From Prunus persica (taxonomy: Eukaryota > Streptophyta > Magnoliopsida > Rosales > Rosaceae), in the NCBI RefSeq assembly GCF_000346465.2, contig NC_034016.1, positions 17,334,063 through 17,398,062 on the forward strand: a stretch of DNA of 64,000 nucleotides, given 5' to 3'. The position numbers and the translations under genes are program-made. The stretch's first letter is position 1. The number at the start of each line of letters is the position of its first letter. The notes under the pieces were generated by a model. The model made no database searches. It was not told the DNA's origin and saw nothing but the letters and a program-made list of their open reading frames with translations. This document shows positions 35,572 through 52,074 of this stretch, piece after piece.

Positions 35572-37428
35572 TTACCTTAAATATAGGGAGACCACTAATT
35601 GCAAAAAAATTATAAATTCGCTTACTACAGCAGCCGGAGAGTGGATGCCAAGAAATGGAACAATGTCTACCTGCAGAAAATTCTCTACTGCTGCGCCCAC
35701 CACGGCACCAGCAACAAGCCCCCCTATGGTTATGATAGTCGCCTTCCCTGCAAACATGAACAGAAAATCACTCCAAAAGTACTAAATGCCTAAGATCAGA
35801 TTAGAAAAAAAAACACACACAAACTAAGGAGCATGAAGTATAGGAATTTCCCTCTTTTTCATTTTCAATAACCCAATGCAATTATGTTCTTTAGATTCAC
35901 TGTACCATATTAAAAGAATGCAGATATCCAGCTCAAATGCCAAAATGGCAGGTGAGAAATACTCTTTTGTTAACAAGAGATCATTACTTTCAAACCACTT
36001 TCTTATGCAATGGTTAGGGACACAATGGATCCATCATTATCAAAGTTGAAGGTAGATAACCTACCTAAATAAACAAATCCTAGATTTCCATTCATGATTA
36101 TGAGACTATCACATAGAAACTAGTATTCTCCAATGCCTTACAATCTAATAAGCAGTAATAAAGAGAAGTCTGTACAGAGGAAAATTACATACCTAACTTA
36201 ATATTCTTTTTGGTCATGAAGTACAAGGAAGCTCCAAAGCTACCGGCCAGGATCAGTCCAGGAACATCAGCCCCTCCATATGGCCCCAGAGAGGAACTGG
36301 AAGCTCCATTGACATAAGTTAAGGCCATCAAAGCTCCGTATACACCAGCTTGTACGCCCAGATCACTAGTTGAGGGTGTTTCAACTGCAATGGGTGGATT
36401 CTTCACATTAGCCTGCAACCACTGAGGCACTGATCCAATTCCAGGAGTACTCACCGGCTTAACATCAGCATAACGAACGCTACTATTCACAACCTTCCCC
36501 GCTCGTCGCTGAGTCAAGCTTCTCATAAGTAACATGTCGTATGCAGCCTCAACCTAAACTAATTAATATTAGTGATAAGGAAATCATAATTAGGGTACAA
36601 AATGCCAAACCGCAACTAGTGACCACCATAATATATGCTTGTGATATTTACCAAAAAAAAACCATCATTCATAGCTTGTTTGCAACCATTAAATATACTC
36701 ATTTGCAATGGTCCTAAAATCAAATATTATATCAAATAAACGAGTAAAACAAATGAAACTATTCACTCTACAAATTCTAAGCATTTAAAATAACATATTA
36801 ATACGAAACTTACTAATTAATATGCTCAAATTTACGTGAGCTAGAGCTAGAGTGAATTGACCAAAAAAACGAAAGAAAGAAAGAGCTAGAGTGGCTAAAC
36901 TTAAACATTATTCAATAAATTCCACTTTAAAAACTCAAATCTCTCCAATTTTGCAGGAATTGATTAGTTCAACTTCAACCCACTTTGATTTGTAGAAAAC
37001 CCAGACAAATCATACCAAGTGATTGACATAAATTTCAGAAAGTCGAAAACTTTTTTGAAGTTGAATGGAAAATGAGGAGATATAGCAACCTGCGCAATCG
37101 CCTCCTGGTCATCTTTACAAGCATCGACAATCGAGTTCTTGGCGCGAAGAATTTCATCGAACGACGCGCCGTCTGATACGCCGAGGAGCTTCAGGGCGCT
37201 CTCCACCGACATCTCGAACGGCGCCGAGTCGTCGGCTCTGGAGCCGGCGTGGACAAGGGTGGCGGCCCAGGCTAATGTGCGGTTGGAGGGGACGATAGAG
37301 CCTCTCCAGGGATCGAATTGCACGTCGGATTTTCGGAGGCGGGCCGGGCCTGGCCGTCGAACCGGTGGCCGAGGGAAGGATGAACCGGCGGAGAGGCGGT
37401 TGGGCCGGACCGAGAGAGTGGCTGCCAT
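35572..37428 (-). CDS. CPP1-like (DUF3353) plastid J-like membrane protein
   Basis: The family includes the chaperone-like protein of POR1 (CPP1/CDF1), which stabilises protochlorophyllide oxidoreductase in plastids. This is a paralogue type that I associate with At3g51140. Three exons join in frame (291 aa): 37428-37090, 36553-36193, 35747-35572. Residues 1-50 are rich in R/P/S with no acids before D35, fitting a transit peptide. A J-like domain without HPD spans about 71-135 (MSVESALKLLGVSDGASFDE ... VEAAYDMLLMRSLTQR). Three hydrophobic segments follow (PGLILAGSFGASLYF, TIGGLVAGAVVGAAV, and the C-terminal FIIFLQLVVSLYLR). ATG 37428 (MAATLSV, good context) is preferred; an in-frame ATG at 37494 would add 22 residues. 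Confidence 0.9.
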
Positions 37429-38560
37429 GTGTACGGAGAAATGTGAGGCTGGATTTGGTGCGAAACGTGCGTGGCGATATGGGGCTGTGGTCATAAAACG
37501 AAACAGTTTGGTTTAGAATTGCGTATGGCTGAGTCTTTGCGGTGGAGTGGGTCATCTATAATTGTGGACCGTTGATCGACATGTCATCGGATTTAAAGGA
37601 TGACCAATCAATAATTTGTATTATTATTGCCTTTGATCTCCATTTCTTTTAATCGACATGGAAATTGGAACTTGGTAATTATTTTAACGTTGAAAAGAAA
37701 GTTACCCTTCTTTTAAGTGTGTATGATCTACAGAGAGACGTATGTTAATTATCAAAGGAAGAGAAGAGAGCCATAATATAAGATGGAAGTTTACATTTTC
37801 TATCCTTTACATAATTTTAGTCATAAGATTATCTCACACATTTTATGTCACTTGAGTTAAAACTCGTAAACATTTTAACCTTTAATTATAGATTTGAAAA
37901 AACCCATGATATACGGTAACTACTACTTGTATTGTATTATACTTTTGGTTAATGCACTCTCATTTTCTCTTTTCAAGTCACTTCTATGTATGCATGATAT
38001 GGGTGCAATGCAATCATTGTCATTGATTGTTTATTTTTCTTTACAACTAGACGAGTTGGGTTAGTGTTCAATCATTTTACATAATTCATTAAACAAATCA
38101 AGTCAGAAATTACAATATTTGAAAGAAAAAACTCGAAATAATATGATACGAACACGATTCATTAACATAGATTGTGACCCCTACCCTCAATTTGTTTAAT
38201 CGTATTTGCATAATCCCTAGCTTACTTTTCATCGTTGTTCTTGATAGCTTTATAGATTCAGCTTCAAATTTATAAACTTGGTTGGTTTAGTGATTTACCC
38301 ACAGACAGGAAAAAAGAAAAAGACTTGGTTTAGTTTAATCTTTGTTCTTCTTTATCGCGTGGGTCCCGTCCAAGTTAGCGGGTTTTGGCGCCACACATCG
38401 TTTCCTGGATATCGGTTGCAGAACTCCGCACAACCCACAAGCCATAAACGTGTTACTTGGCACGCTTATGGCCAGAGCCGAAAAAAGAAAGCAGAAAGAC
38501 ATGCTAATCGTTAATCGTTGTCGTTAGTTACCCAAAAGGTGGGAACTCAATTTGGAAACG
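37429..38560. other. Head-to-head intergenic region (shared promoter space)
   Basis: About 1.1 kb lies between two divergently transcribed genes, both with plastid-like N-termini. It is AT-rich in the middle, with GC-richer patches next to each gene. No extra gene is recognised. Co-regulation of the two genes is possible but not shown by the sequence. Confidence 0.45.
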
Positions 38561-38779
38561 ATGTCGTTGGCTTGTTGTTGGAGGCTCACTCTGACGTTCC
38601 CACCAACCACGCCGCGTTTCTCTAGCAGAAGCCGAAGTGGGTTTCGTTACAGAGCTTATGCTGAACAAGACCATGCAGCCGCCAATGGAAGCTCAAACAA
38701 GAAGGAAAATAAGAAGGTTGTCGTTGTTGGCTCTGGCTGGGCTGGCCTTGGCGCTGCTCACCACCTCTCTAACCAGGTC

Positions 38780-38823
<44 letters not shown>

Positions 38824-41800
38824 GTGCTTCATGTTTAAGTGGGTGAAATTTGAGTGTCTAATTTGGTATTTATTTGCAGGGTTTTGATGTCACTGTTCTT
38901 GAAAGTGGTAATGACTTGGGTGGACTTGAAGAAGTTGGTATCCGAGGTAACCAATCAATATTTTGCCTTGGATTTTCGATTTTGGAAAATGGGTTTTGCT
39001 GATTGAGTTCTTTTTATTTCATATTTGATTTATAAGATTGGTTTTTTACACACCCTTTTTTATTTTTAAGAAGCCCGAAGTAAGCATTTTTTTGGCAAGT
39101 AGAAAAGTTCACATAGTTGAATTCTGCTATGTTTTGTAGGTTATTGGTATCCCTACCAGAACATTTTCAACCTTGTTGATGAGCTGGGTATCAAACCATT
39201 CACTAACTGGACAAAATTTGCACAATATTCAGCAGAGGGATTGGAGGTAATCAATTGACATCTTGCTTTTGGTTTCTGTGTTCAAACACGGCTTCCTGGT
39301 TAGTTTCTTGTTCCTGTTGAGATTGCGTTAGAGGATTTGGAATGTGTTAATGGGAAGCAGGAACATTCTGCAGGTTGAATTTCCAGTATTTCAAGACCTT
39401 CCTCAATTGCCAACTCCACTGGGAACCTTATTCTATACACAGGTCTAATTTGCTTGCACCCTTATGTCTCATTTCTCATTCCAGTGGAAAAATTTAGCAG
39501 CTTTGTGTTGATCAATATAGGTTATATCCTGTGCAGTTTGTTCAGCTTCCATTGGTTGATAGATTAACAGCGGTTGCCTTAACGGCGGCAGGTATAGTCT
39601 CCTACCAAAATGTGGAATTTAATTTTAAATGCTTAATTAGTGAACATTTATCTGCCAAAGGAGCTTGTAGGAAGTTGTAGGGAGTTCTGTTAATCAGTTA
39701 TTCCATTGTTTCTTTGTTCGAAAAGGCAAAAATAGATCACAAATTATGATTGTGTGAGTGAATGTTGGAGGAAATTGTTGAATTGTAGTACATCACATCT
39801 TACAAATCCTGCACATATCAACACATCTGTGTCTTTTCTTTACAGTGATCGATTTTGACAACACGGATACAGCCTGGAGAAAATATGATTCAAGTAAGTA
39901 CTATATGTCAGGAGCTCTATGGAGTTCCATCGTTTGGATAATGATTTGTTACATGTGATGGACAAACTCAAACTTAAGTCTTATTAAGAGTTTTAACTGG
40001 TAGTTACCGCAAGGGAGCTTTTTAAGCAGTTTGGCTGCTCAGAAAGGCTTTATCAGAATGTCTTATCACCATTGCTTCAAGTGGGTCTCTTTGCTCCAGC
40101 AGAACAATGTAGTGCTGCCGCAACTCTGGGCTTGCTGTCTTACATCCTTGCTCACCAGGTGTGATTAAATGAATTACTTTCTGGAGTAAGAAGGATCTTT
40201 GCTCATGATTCTTACAGACCATCTGCGAAATATCTGTTCACTCGAACTCTTCCTTTTGCCAAATACTAGAGTAGATATATTTTACCAGTGCAAAGTTTCC
40301 CATAACGAGAATCTTAAAGTACATTCAACCTGAATTACATTTATTTGTCACTTTTGAGAAATATCTTATGTTTTCATCCTTTCTCCTTATTATCAACTAA
40401 AATCCTAATTTTGTTGATGTGTATAGAAAGATTTCGATCTTGTATGGTGTCGTGGAACAAGTAGAGAAAGGATTTTCAAGCCCTGGGTGGAGTCTTTGAC
40501 GGCTAAAGGCTGCAAATTTGAGAAGCGTATAAGAGTAACAGACTTCTTAATTAATGAGGAAACAGGTTGTGTTTCAGAAGTAATTTGCGGTAAAGAAATT
40601 TATAATGCTGATGCTGTTGTCTTAGCTGTTGGAATCTCCACTCTTCAAAAACTTATTGAAAATAGGTATCGTTTTATCAAATTTCAGAATGTAAAATTCA
40701 TTCTGTCTTATGTCCAATGTCATTGAGCGATAATGTTAAAAAGTACAGTGAAAACTAGATTCATTCTAACTATCATCCACATGAAAGCCTAAACAATAAT
40801 TTTATCCGAATAGATCTTTGTGCTTAGAGTTTCAATTGACCCTATTGCTGCTATTCTACCTTAATTGGCAGTACTTGAGTTCTGTATAGTGCAGTGTTGT
40901 GTACAAGGGAGGAGTTTCTTAAGGTTTTGAACTTGGCTAGCATTGATGTACTCTCTGTTAAGCTCTGGCTCGATAGGAAGGTGAGTTCAGTGGAAGTCCA
41001 ATTTCAACATCACTTCCTTCTCTATATATTATGTGGGAAGGGTAATTTTATGAAATTTTTATGAGCCGCACCAACCCTAGCCTGCTGCTTATTTCTGAGC
41101 TTTCTCCTTTGCTTTAGTTTTTCAAATATAGAATATCTACCTTACTAGTTAGCCATTTTGATTTGGATAGTTTTTATATAGATTAAATATGCTAGTAAAA
41201 GGGTATTTTTCCAGTTATGTTTTGACAGAGCTGATTCTGTGTTGTAAACTCCACACATAACCAGGTTAACATTCCAAATGCAAGTAATGCTTGCTCTGGA
41301 TTTGATGATTCATTTGGGTGGACTTTCTTTGATTTGAATGCAATCCATGACGAACATAAAGATAGTTCGGTAACAGTGTTACAAGCTGATTTTGTGAGTA
41401 TCTTCATGTGTTTCTTTCTTCTCTGATCTTGTCATTATTCACACAATTACTTTAGAAATTAAATCTTATCTTTAGTTTGTCCCAAATGTCTGATGAGCAG
41501 TATCGTGCCAATGAGTTGTTGCCGCTGAAGGATGAACAAATTGTTTCCAAGGTGACATCTTACCTGTCAAACTGCATCAAGGACTTCAAGAATGCTACTG
41601 TGACAGATAAGGAGATTGGCAGATTTCCAAACTCCTTGACTCACTTCTTTCCTGGTAAGAGTTTTTATGGCATGACCTATATCCTGTCTTATTATATGAA
41701 TCAGATTGTTTAGCTACGGCATTAAAGTAAACTAAGGGAAGAATGACTTTATCAGATGGTAAATTATACTTCTGTTCACAACACCAGTTTCTTTTTCTCT

Positions 41801-42194
41801 GTTGTGTCCTCTCTTAACAGGCTCATATAAGGACATGATGCGTGGCTCTACAACTTTCCCGAACTTGTTCATGGCTGGAGACTGGATTATAACCCGACAC
41901 GGTTCATGGTCACAGGTTAAAGATTCATACTAACCATTATTCTTATCTTCATGGATCAAGATAAATGCAGAAAAGCTGAAAATATGGTTTGCTGCATTTC
42001 CTTCACAGGAGAAATCTTATGTCACGGGACTTGAAGCTGCCAACCGCACAGTAGACTATCTTGAAGAAGGAAGCTTTGCCAAAATCATTCCTGTAGAGGA
42101 AGATGAACCTCATATTCAAGCACTTCGCAGCCTTAACAGAAGCTTCAATGAGATCACAGCACAATTTCCATTGTCTAGTTACTTCCTCCAATGA
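38561..42194 (+). CDS. FAD-dependent oxidoreductase (amine oxidase/carotenoid desaturase-like), plastid-type
   Basis: A flavoprotein of the amine oxidase/phytoene desaturase-like superfamily. Its substrate is unknown to me. Thirteen exons join in frame (536 aa): 38561-38776, 38880-38946, 39140-39246, 39374-39442, 39537-39591, 39846-39893, 40004-40158, 40427-40665, 40890-40980, 41265-41393, 41501-41654, 41821-41915, 42009-42194. Residues 1-35 (R/S/T/P-rich) look like a transit peptide. The dinucleotide-binding motif VVVVGSGWAGLGAAHHL has GxGxxG at 57-62. The C-terminal FAD motif NLFMAGDW (around D464) precedes a GLEAANR segment, as in desaturases. I recall At3g09580 as similar. AATAAA at 42259 is a likely polyadenylation signal. 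ATG 38561 is used; the upstream TTG is not a start. Confidence 0.9.
38783..38821. repeat. (TC)n microsatellite next to an intron donor
   Basis: About 19 TC units begin only 6 nt after the intron 1 donor GT (38777) of the FAD oxidoreductase gene, inside a 103-nt intron. Length changes here would alter a very short intron. Confidence 0.95.
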
Positions 42195-44391
42195 ACTTGT
42201 CTGTTTGATTTTTTCTTTTTGCTGCATTTTTATGCCCATGTATCTATTCTTACTATTGAATAAAGAAATCTTATAAAATCCACAGTTATGAACCTTATCA
42301 TTTCATGAATTGAGTGTTTGAATTGATTGGGGTATGCATGAAAGTCATGGTAGTTGCTAAGTTATTAGTCTAAAGAGTTATTGACTGAAATGGTCCTCCA
42401 ACTTTTGATCCAGTCTCATGTTGAAAACTCCTCCAAATTAGAACCCTAGCTCCATATGCGGAGAGGTGGGCTTCATGAGTTTCTCAAAAACTTTATTCTT
42501 CTTTTACCACTTCGATTCGGGTGGGAGTGTTTCAATATGCTGCAGGGCCTCTTTTGCCCTTTTTTCTTGTCCAAACGGCGTCGTTTTGTCTAGGTAAACA
42601 AAACAATTGCCTTGACAAAACGACGTCGTTTTGACCAGGTGTTTTTTAAAAGAAGAAAAAAACACAAGCTGTTGTGCCCAGCTTGCAGCTTCGTCTTCTC
42701 TATGGCTGCCAAGGAAAATCAGGGACGTCCAAGCCAAACTCAGGGCTGCCATGGGGTCGTCTGGCTCCGCACAGATATAATGAAGAAGACTGAAAGGGAG
42801 AAGAACAGAGATGAAGAAGAAGAAGGAATTATAGAACTTTCTATTGAATTCTCGATTAGGAAAATTACAGTCTACAAAGAGCTTAACAACAAGTTTAACC
42901 ATCTAACCAACTCTCAAACAGACTTAACAAGGCACGTGCCTAACACGTGGAACAGTAACTAACTATCCAACAGTTTATCATTTATTTTTTCTTTCTTTCA
43001 TTTAACATCTTTCCAATTATACCCCTCGTGAGTCGTGTATAGTGTACAGCCTTATGAAGCTGGACTGCTTTTCCCAATTCTTTCCATCCCTAAAAAAATG
43101 GCTACTCCAAGATTTTCAGTCTTTGAAATCGCTCTCTCAGCCATTTTCTTGATGTTGCATCGGAGATCTCCAGATTAGCTGTCTCTAACGGACTGTAGGT
43201 CGTTGGATAAGACAAACGAAAATGTTGAAGAATTCATCTGCCGTTGATCAAAAATTACTAGGATTTGATTGATGTCTTTGAATTAGACTTTTTTGGGGTT
43301 TAGGGTTTAGACGGTCATTAGATTGTGCAAAAAAACTAAGGGAATTATTACATGAATTGTATTTCTTGCAGTATGTTACAATATGTAGTCCAACAAAATC
43401 ATCAGCACAACAATATCTTGCAAGGCATGTGATCACTTTTAATTTAGATTTCAGTTTGAGTATGGATATGTACAAGGACCAAAACAACTGCTACTAAGAA
43501 AGCTAATGGACCCAAATGTAACAATGGTCAAAGTTCATGGACCATTGGCATAAATTTTCTTAAAATTAAAAGACTATTTTTCTGAAGGAAGCTAAAGATT
43601 GGGCCATTTTTTATTCACCAAAAAAAAAAACAAGAGGGCTGAAAGCTGTCCCTTAGAGTATTTAAATGGGAATTTGAATGTGACAAGAGGGCATGTGTTC
43701 TGTAACTTAGGATGAATGTGTCAGCATGGGATCTTCTGTTTTCATCTCCAAGGAACCAGGTCATTTGTATTTGTCTGCTCATATCCAGTTGATATTTCCA
43801 ATGTTTATTGTTTGATTCGAGCAACCGAAAGATTGAATGAGCAGAAATTTGGGTTTTTCACCTTTTTTTTTTTCTAGATTGATTCAGAACATTTCTTTCT
43901 TGTTCATAAAGTCAAGTTTGGGGAAAAGGTTTGTCTCATTGCACTATAACAAGCTCTATCCATCTATGCCTTGCTTCTCATTCCCAAACCCTAAAATCGC
44001 TTACATCCATTCTTGTTTGTGGCCTTTTGCACTTGCGTCCATGTTGTTAGTTGCTATGTGCAGTTTCTCACGCATGAACATGAGCCATCATCATATTGAT
44101 AGTCATATGTTGCTTCTTGTTTCAGGTTTTGGGAGTGAATGTTTGTTGCTAAATTGGATGCTGCTTTCTTTGCTTTGCAGATTGTTATTAAGAAAAGTGA
44201 CACATGTCTGGAAGGAAAGGGAGAAGGTCAAAAAGAACGTTAAAGAGAAGGTTGCTAGCATTCAACGTTGTCAGAAAAAACTCTTGTTATTTCCCAACTC
44301 TAACCATATAAAGAATAACCATTATAAATCAGTTAATCAAAACTTAGTACTTAATAAATACTTGCCTAATCTCGAGATAATTTAAGCCTTA
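42195..44391. other. Tail-to-tail intergenic region
   Basis: It includes the 3'UTR of the FAD gene. Two ACGT-cored elements lie at about 42,574 and 42,615; the second is a perfect 18-nt palindrome, CAAAACGACGTCGTTTTG. Open frames at 42504-42962 (both strands) and 43837-44385 show no domain and overlap repeats, so none is called. One copy of a dispersed repeat is at 44193-44259. Confidence 0.45.
44193..44259 (+). repeat. Third copy of the GTGACACATGTC...GTTGCTAGC repeat
   Basis: It shares GACACATGTC, GGGAGAAGGTC and TTAAAGAGAAGGTTGCTAGC-type blocks, in the same order, with the two inverted ends of the element at 52578-54434. Here it stands alone with no partner in reverse orientation nearby, so it looks like a solo end. 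Confidence 0.6.
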
Positions 44392-46888
44392 CTACAGGCA
44401 TACAAATTCAACAGTTGAAGGCAATTTTTTTTTAACGAGTTGCACAGCGTGCTCTCTTGCTTTCGCTTCCTCAGCGAAATCTTCACTACCCGCCTCCCAA
44501 CGTCGGAGAGGATCAATAACAATTTTCTATAACGCAACAGCACTCTTTATTAAGAACATGATAGGCTCAACAGCAGATGCACGAGCACGATACCCGACAA
44601 TTTCTACTACCTTGAGGGAATGATGAGGGCATTTCACAGCTTTACTTATTTCTCCCAAGTCCTCCCACAATACAATGAAATCCAACTGCACCCAAAAAAA
44701 ATAAATTTGTGTTAGACGCAATAAGAACCAGAAGGAATATGAAGCCTATTAGCATGTTTCATCACACAGCAAAATTTAACCTCCTTGTTTTGTTATACTT
44801 TTCATTCTTCAAATTGTCAATGGAACGAAAAGAAGATGAACAAAATCACCAAAAGTGCACATACAAAGACCTACATATAGTTTTACCATGTAATCTGCCG
44901 AGTACAAACATATACCTTCAACACAAGTCTTTGCAAGAAAGGAGATGCTTTCAGAAAATAAGTTAAATGAAAAAGAGCCAGACGGTAATCTGCATGAACC
45001 ATTAATTCCAAATGGTTGAGATTTGCCAGTATAGGAAACACATGTTTCGGATTGTGATCCTGAAAACCAAACAAGGAACAATGAGCTACATAATCCATTA
45101 AAGAAGGAAAGAAAACCAACGCATGATCATAATACATATACTAACCGCTCCAGTGATATTCAGTTTGAGAATCTCCAGCTGAGAAAGACAGCATGAAAGT
45201 TGGCGAGAGAAAAGCTCTTTGAATGCACGGGGACTGGAAAGATTGGATATGGACACCTCCACAAGCAACGGTACATTATTGAGAAATACGTTCTCACAAT
45301 TCTTACAAACAAATTAAACAAGGTTTGCATCACAAATCTCAATGCTTTGCAGGCCAAGACAAATTCCTGTCACTAAATGCTTCAATGTAACCGATGGACG
45401 GACAACTCTTAAGTTAACGAAACTTTTCGTTTCATGCACGGTTAATCGTTCAAGAACTGGACAGTTGGACAAGAAGTATTCAAAAACTTTATCAGTCATG
45501 TCAACACATTCGAAATGAAGAACTTTAAGGAACTGAAATCCAACTTTGCATCCACAAGGGCGTAGACTTGGAATGTAAGAATACACGTGCTTCTTCTCGA
45601 GACCTAATAGTTTGTGGGGAAACACATAGAAATTTTTTGAAGCAGCGCCACATTGTGTACTAAACTTCAACACGAGTGTTTTAACCCCCTTTTCCATTGC
45701 AAACTGAATCCATTTGTCAATGGAACTTGCAAACCGATCATTTAGTTGAAAGCAAGCCCTGAATTCTTCGATGTTTGGGCCTCTATGTTGTTCCACCACA
45801 CGATTCACCCAATTGACGTATCTACCACTTTCCAGATATCTTAATTTTCTTTTGAGGGCTATGAAGCGGCAGAGATTTCTATGAATATCAAAGTTAGCAT
45901 TAAAGTTGAGAACCATAGTGGACATCCACACATACTGCCAACGTCTAGAAAGGATACTAGTAGCAGCCGCTTCCTTTAGCGACAAGAGAGACAATATACT
46001 GACAAGAATTTCATCTGTCATCTCACTAATTCTGTCTACCAAGTTGTACGCACCTTTTGCTTCCTCATTCTTTCCTGAGTTCTTTCCTTCACAACGTCTG
46101 CGTCGCTTTCCCGAGTTCTTTCCTTCACTACGTCTGTGTCGCTTTCCCAAGTTGCACTCATACTTCTATAAAAGAATCGGCCAAAATTAAAAAATATATA
46201 TATATATATATATGTAAAGAGTAAATACTGGGGAATTTTACTGGGTAAACATCTCTCTTTAATTTCATGATTCCATCACATTGTTATATTTAATTTACAT
46301 AAAGAATATTAAATAAGAACAATAAAACCAACCAAAATGCACCTACATGCAAGAGAACGGATGAAAAATTTCTACAAGTTAGATATGGAGACATAAAACA
46401 GGATGCAACTTTGAAACCATTTGGATATTTGGGTAACTAAAACAAAAAAAAAACAAAAAAACAAAAGGTGCCAATATTGTACCAGTTTAATATCTGGGAA
46501 ATGAAAATGATGCAACTTTCAAACCAATTAGATATCCCAGATAAAGAGAATGTGCAAAGACACAGCTCAACCAATTACATTACAACGATCGGTTTTGGTT
46601 CGGTTTTGAATAAAACCGAAAGGGAAACCAAACCAAACAAAACCATTGTTTGTCAGTTTGGGCCTAACCCAAATCCATTTTTTCCACCTCCTGTTACATT
46701 TACAAACCTGCTACTGACTTTCAAAACATAAAAAATCCAATCAAACCGAACCTGCTTGCAAGTTCTAAGCATTCTATCAAGACATAATCATTGACAACAA
46801 AGATCAGCAATTATATGAGACTAAATGGTAACAGATACAAAAGTTATCAGAAACTCACGACCAGTGGCACCGAGTCAGATTGATCCAT
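44392..46888 (-). pseudogene. F-box/LRR (FBD-type) gene with two in-frame stop codons
   Basis: F-box/LRR proteins are substrate receptors of SCF ubiquitin ligases. The locus reads in one consistent frame through four exons: 46888-46859 (MDQSDSVPLV), 46165-45146, 45059-44916 and 44685-44392. The F-box is clear (ISEMTDEILVSILSLLSLKE ... TSILSRRWQYVW), followed by LRR-like blocks (FLKVLHFECVDMTDKVFEY, NCPVLERLTVHE). The frame is broken by TAA at 45316-45314, after CDANLV, and TAG at 44529-44527, after SAVAL. After each stop the coding frame continues without shift: ENVFLNNVPLLVEVSISNLS after the first, KIVIDPLRRWE and a normal TAG at 44394-44392 after the second. There are no frameshifts and splice sites are intact, so inactivation looks recent. 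A 5' truncated protein containing the F-box could still be made. Confidence 0.82.
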
Positions 46889-48420
46889 AATCACCACCAA
46901 GCAGCACGCACACCAGTTAGCAATCCGAGTCCTGGACCAGTTAAATCCACGTATAAGTTTTGAAACAAATTAACTTGGGGTTTAAAAAAACTGTTGCATA
47001 TGCTTACCAAATCTCTGAGAGGATACTTTTACTTTGTTTTGGATTTACATATAAACATCATGCCTTATCATTTATAAATTCGGTGAAAATATCAACTATC
47101 TTGTCAGATTTTATTGAGCTAATATTGACTTCTATATTCAATAGTTTGGTGACTCGACTTGAACTTGATTGGAGTTAAATCCAATCAATTTTTATGAGTT
47201 CCATTCCTCCAGACAAAATTTGTAAGACAGGTTATATTCACCAAACTGAGATTAGAACAAATGTCACAAACAATAACATTCTCCAAAGCTAACCTTCTCC
47301 TTTATGTGACAAAGTTTATAGTCTTTTCACTTCTTTTTTAGGGCAACCATAGTCTTTTTACAGTTTTACTTTTGAGAAGAGAACAAACCACTGTACCTTT
47401 CAATTGTCAATCCAAATTATGAAGGTGCAGTGGGCCCCAAGTCCCAACCAAGCATATCCCCACGTGGCCCAATGTAGAGGGTCGGCGCGCCATCTAGTTG
47501 GACACTCCAGTACAGTACACTCTTTTGTTGTCTTTCACATTATTTCCATTATTACCACTTATTTCCAAACAAAACAAAAAACCAGAAAATTAAAAAACAT
47601 TACAGTTTAAATAATTTTAATTTCATTTATTATTATTATTTATCTGTCAACGAATTTCCAATTTATTTATTTTTCTAGTCCATCAGATCTCGCTCTTTTT
47701 TATTCATCTTCCTCCTCCTCCTCTTTGCTCGTCTCTCTTCCGCTTGGCTTGGCTTGGCTTCAGATCGAAAACAAGGTAGGTTTTCAGATCCGTACGTAAT
47801 TCTCAGCCACCTTTGATCTTAATTTCCTTGATTCAATTCCAATTGCAACCGTCTGATGATAAACTCCAATGGGCTCGAACTACACGTGATTAGAGTTCGT
47901 GTTCGTTCAAGCTTTTTTTTTTAAATCCAAAGTTGGTTAATTTTAGCGAATTGTTGAAATCAGCAATTGGATGTGATTTATATTGTTGTTGTTTCCTCAA
48001 ATTTTGTTTCTTTTGAACAAATTTTGGGGCACTTAGTTTGTTGCTGAGAAAAGGAGGGGAAAGAAGAAGGTCGCATTGTCAAGGATTGGAGTTTTTGTTA
48101 TTTGGGTTCGGGGACACTATAATCTACACAACCCAAACTATTTTCAGTATTTAGACAGTTAAATTACTGTAATTCAATAATCTATTTTATGTTACTCTCT
48201 GTTTCTGATATTCATACAAACTTAGTGTTAATTAGGCAAAATTTTATTGCTATGATCTAATTCTTCACTCATTTGATTGGACTGATTTGCAATGTTGCTT
48301 TAGGAAGTGATCCTAGTTGACATCTTATAAAATTGGTTTCACAATTCGCAGTTGCTTTGGATGGCTTCTAGTGGTTTTTATTCATAATTGCTGAATTTTT
48401 TTTTTTCGTGAAGCTTGCAA
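46889..48420. other. Head-to-head intergenic region and V-ATPase B leader
   Basis: A G-box, CACGTG, lies at 47461-47466. CT/CTC-rich sequence at 47,700-47,745 marks the likely start of the V-ATPase B transcript. A noncoding exon ends at 47775 (ACAAG|GTAGG). A leader intron of about 640 nt ends in a poly-T tract and CGTGAAG at 48413, 7 nt before the ATG. No other gene is seen. Confidence 0.6.

Positions 48421-52074
<3,654 letters not shown>

Noticed and set aside
37139..37516. 125-codon plus-strand frame opposite CPP1-like exon 1
   Set aside because: GC-rich shadow of the minus-strand transit peptide and J-like domain exon.
42504..42962. Overlapping open frames on both strands (132 and 116 codons)
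   Set aside because: No motif, no splice context, and they overlap palindromic repeat sequence.
43837..44385. 182-codon plus-strand open frame
   Set aside because: It runs through a dispersed repeat end (44193-44259) and T-rich sequence, and shows no domain.
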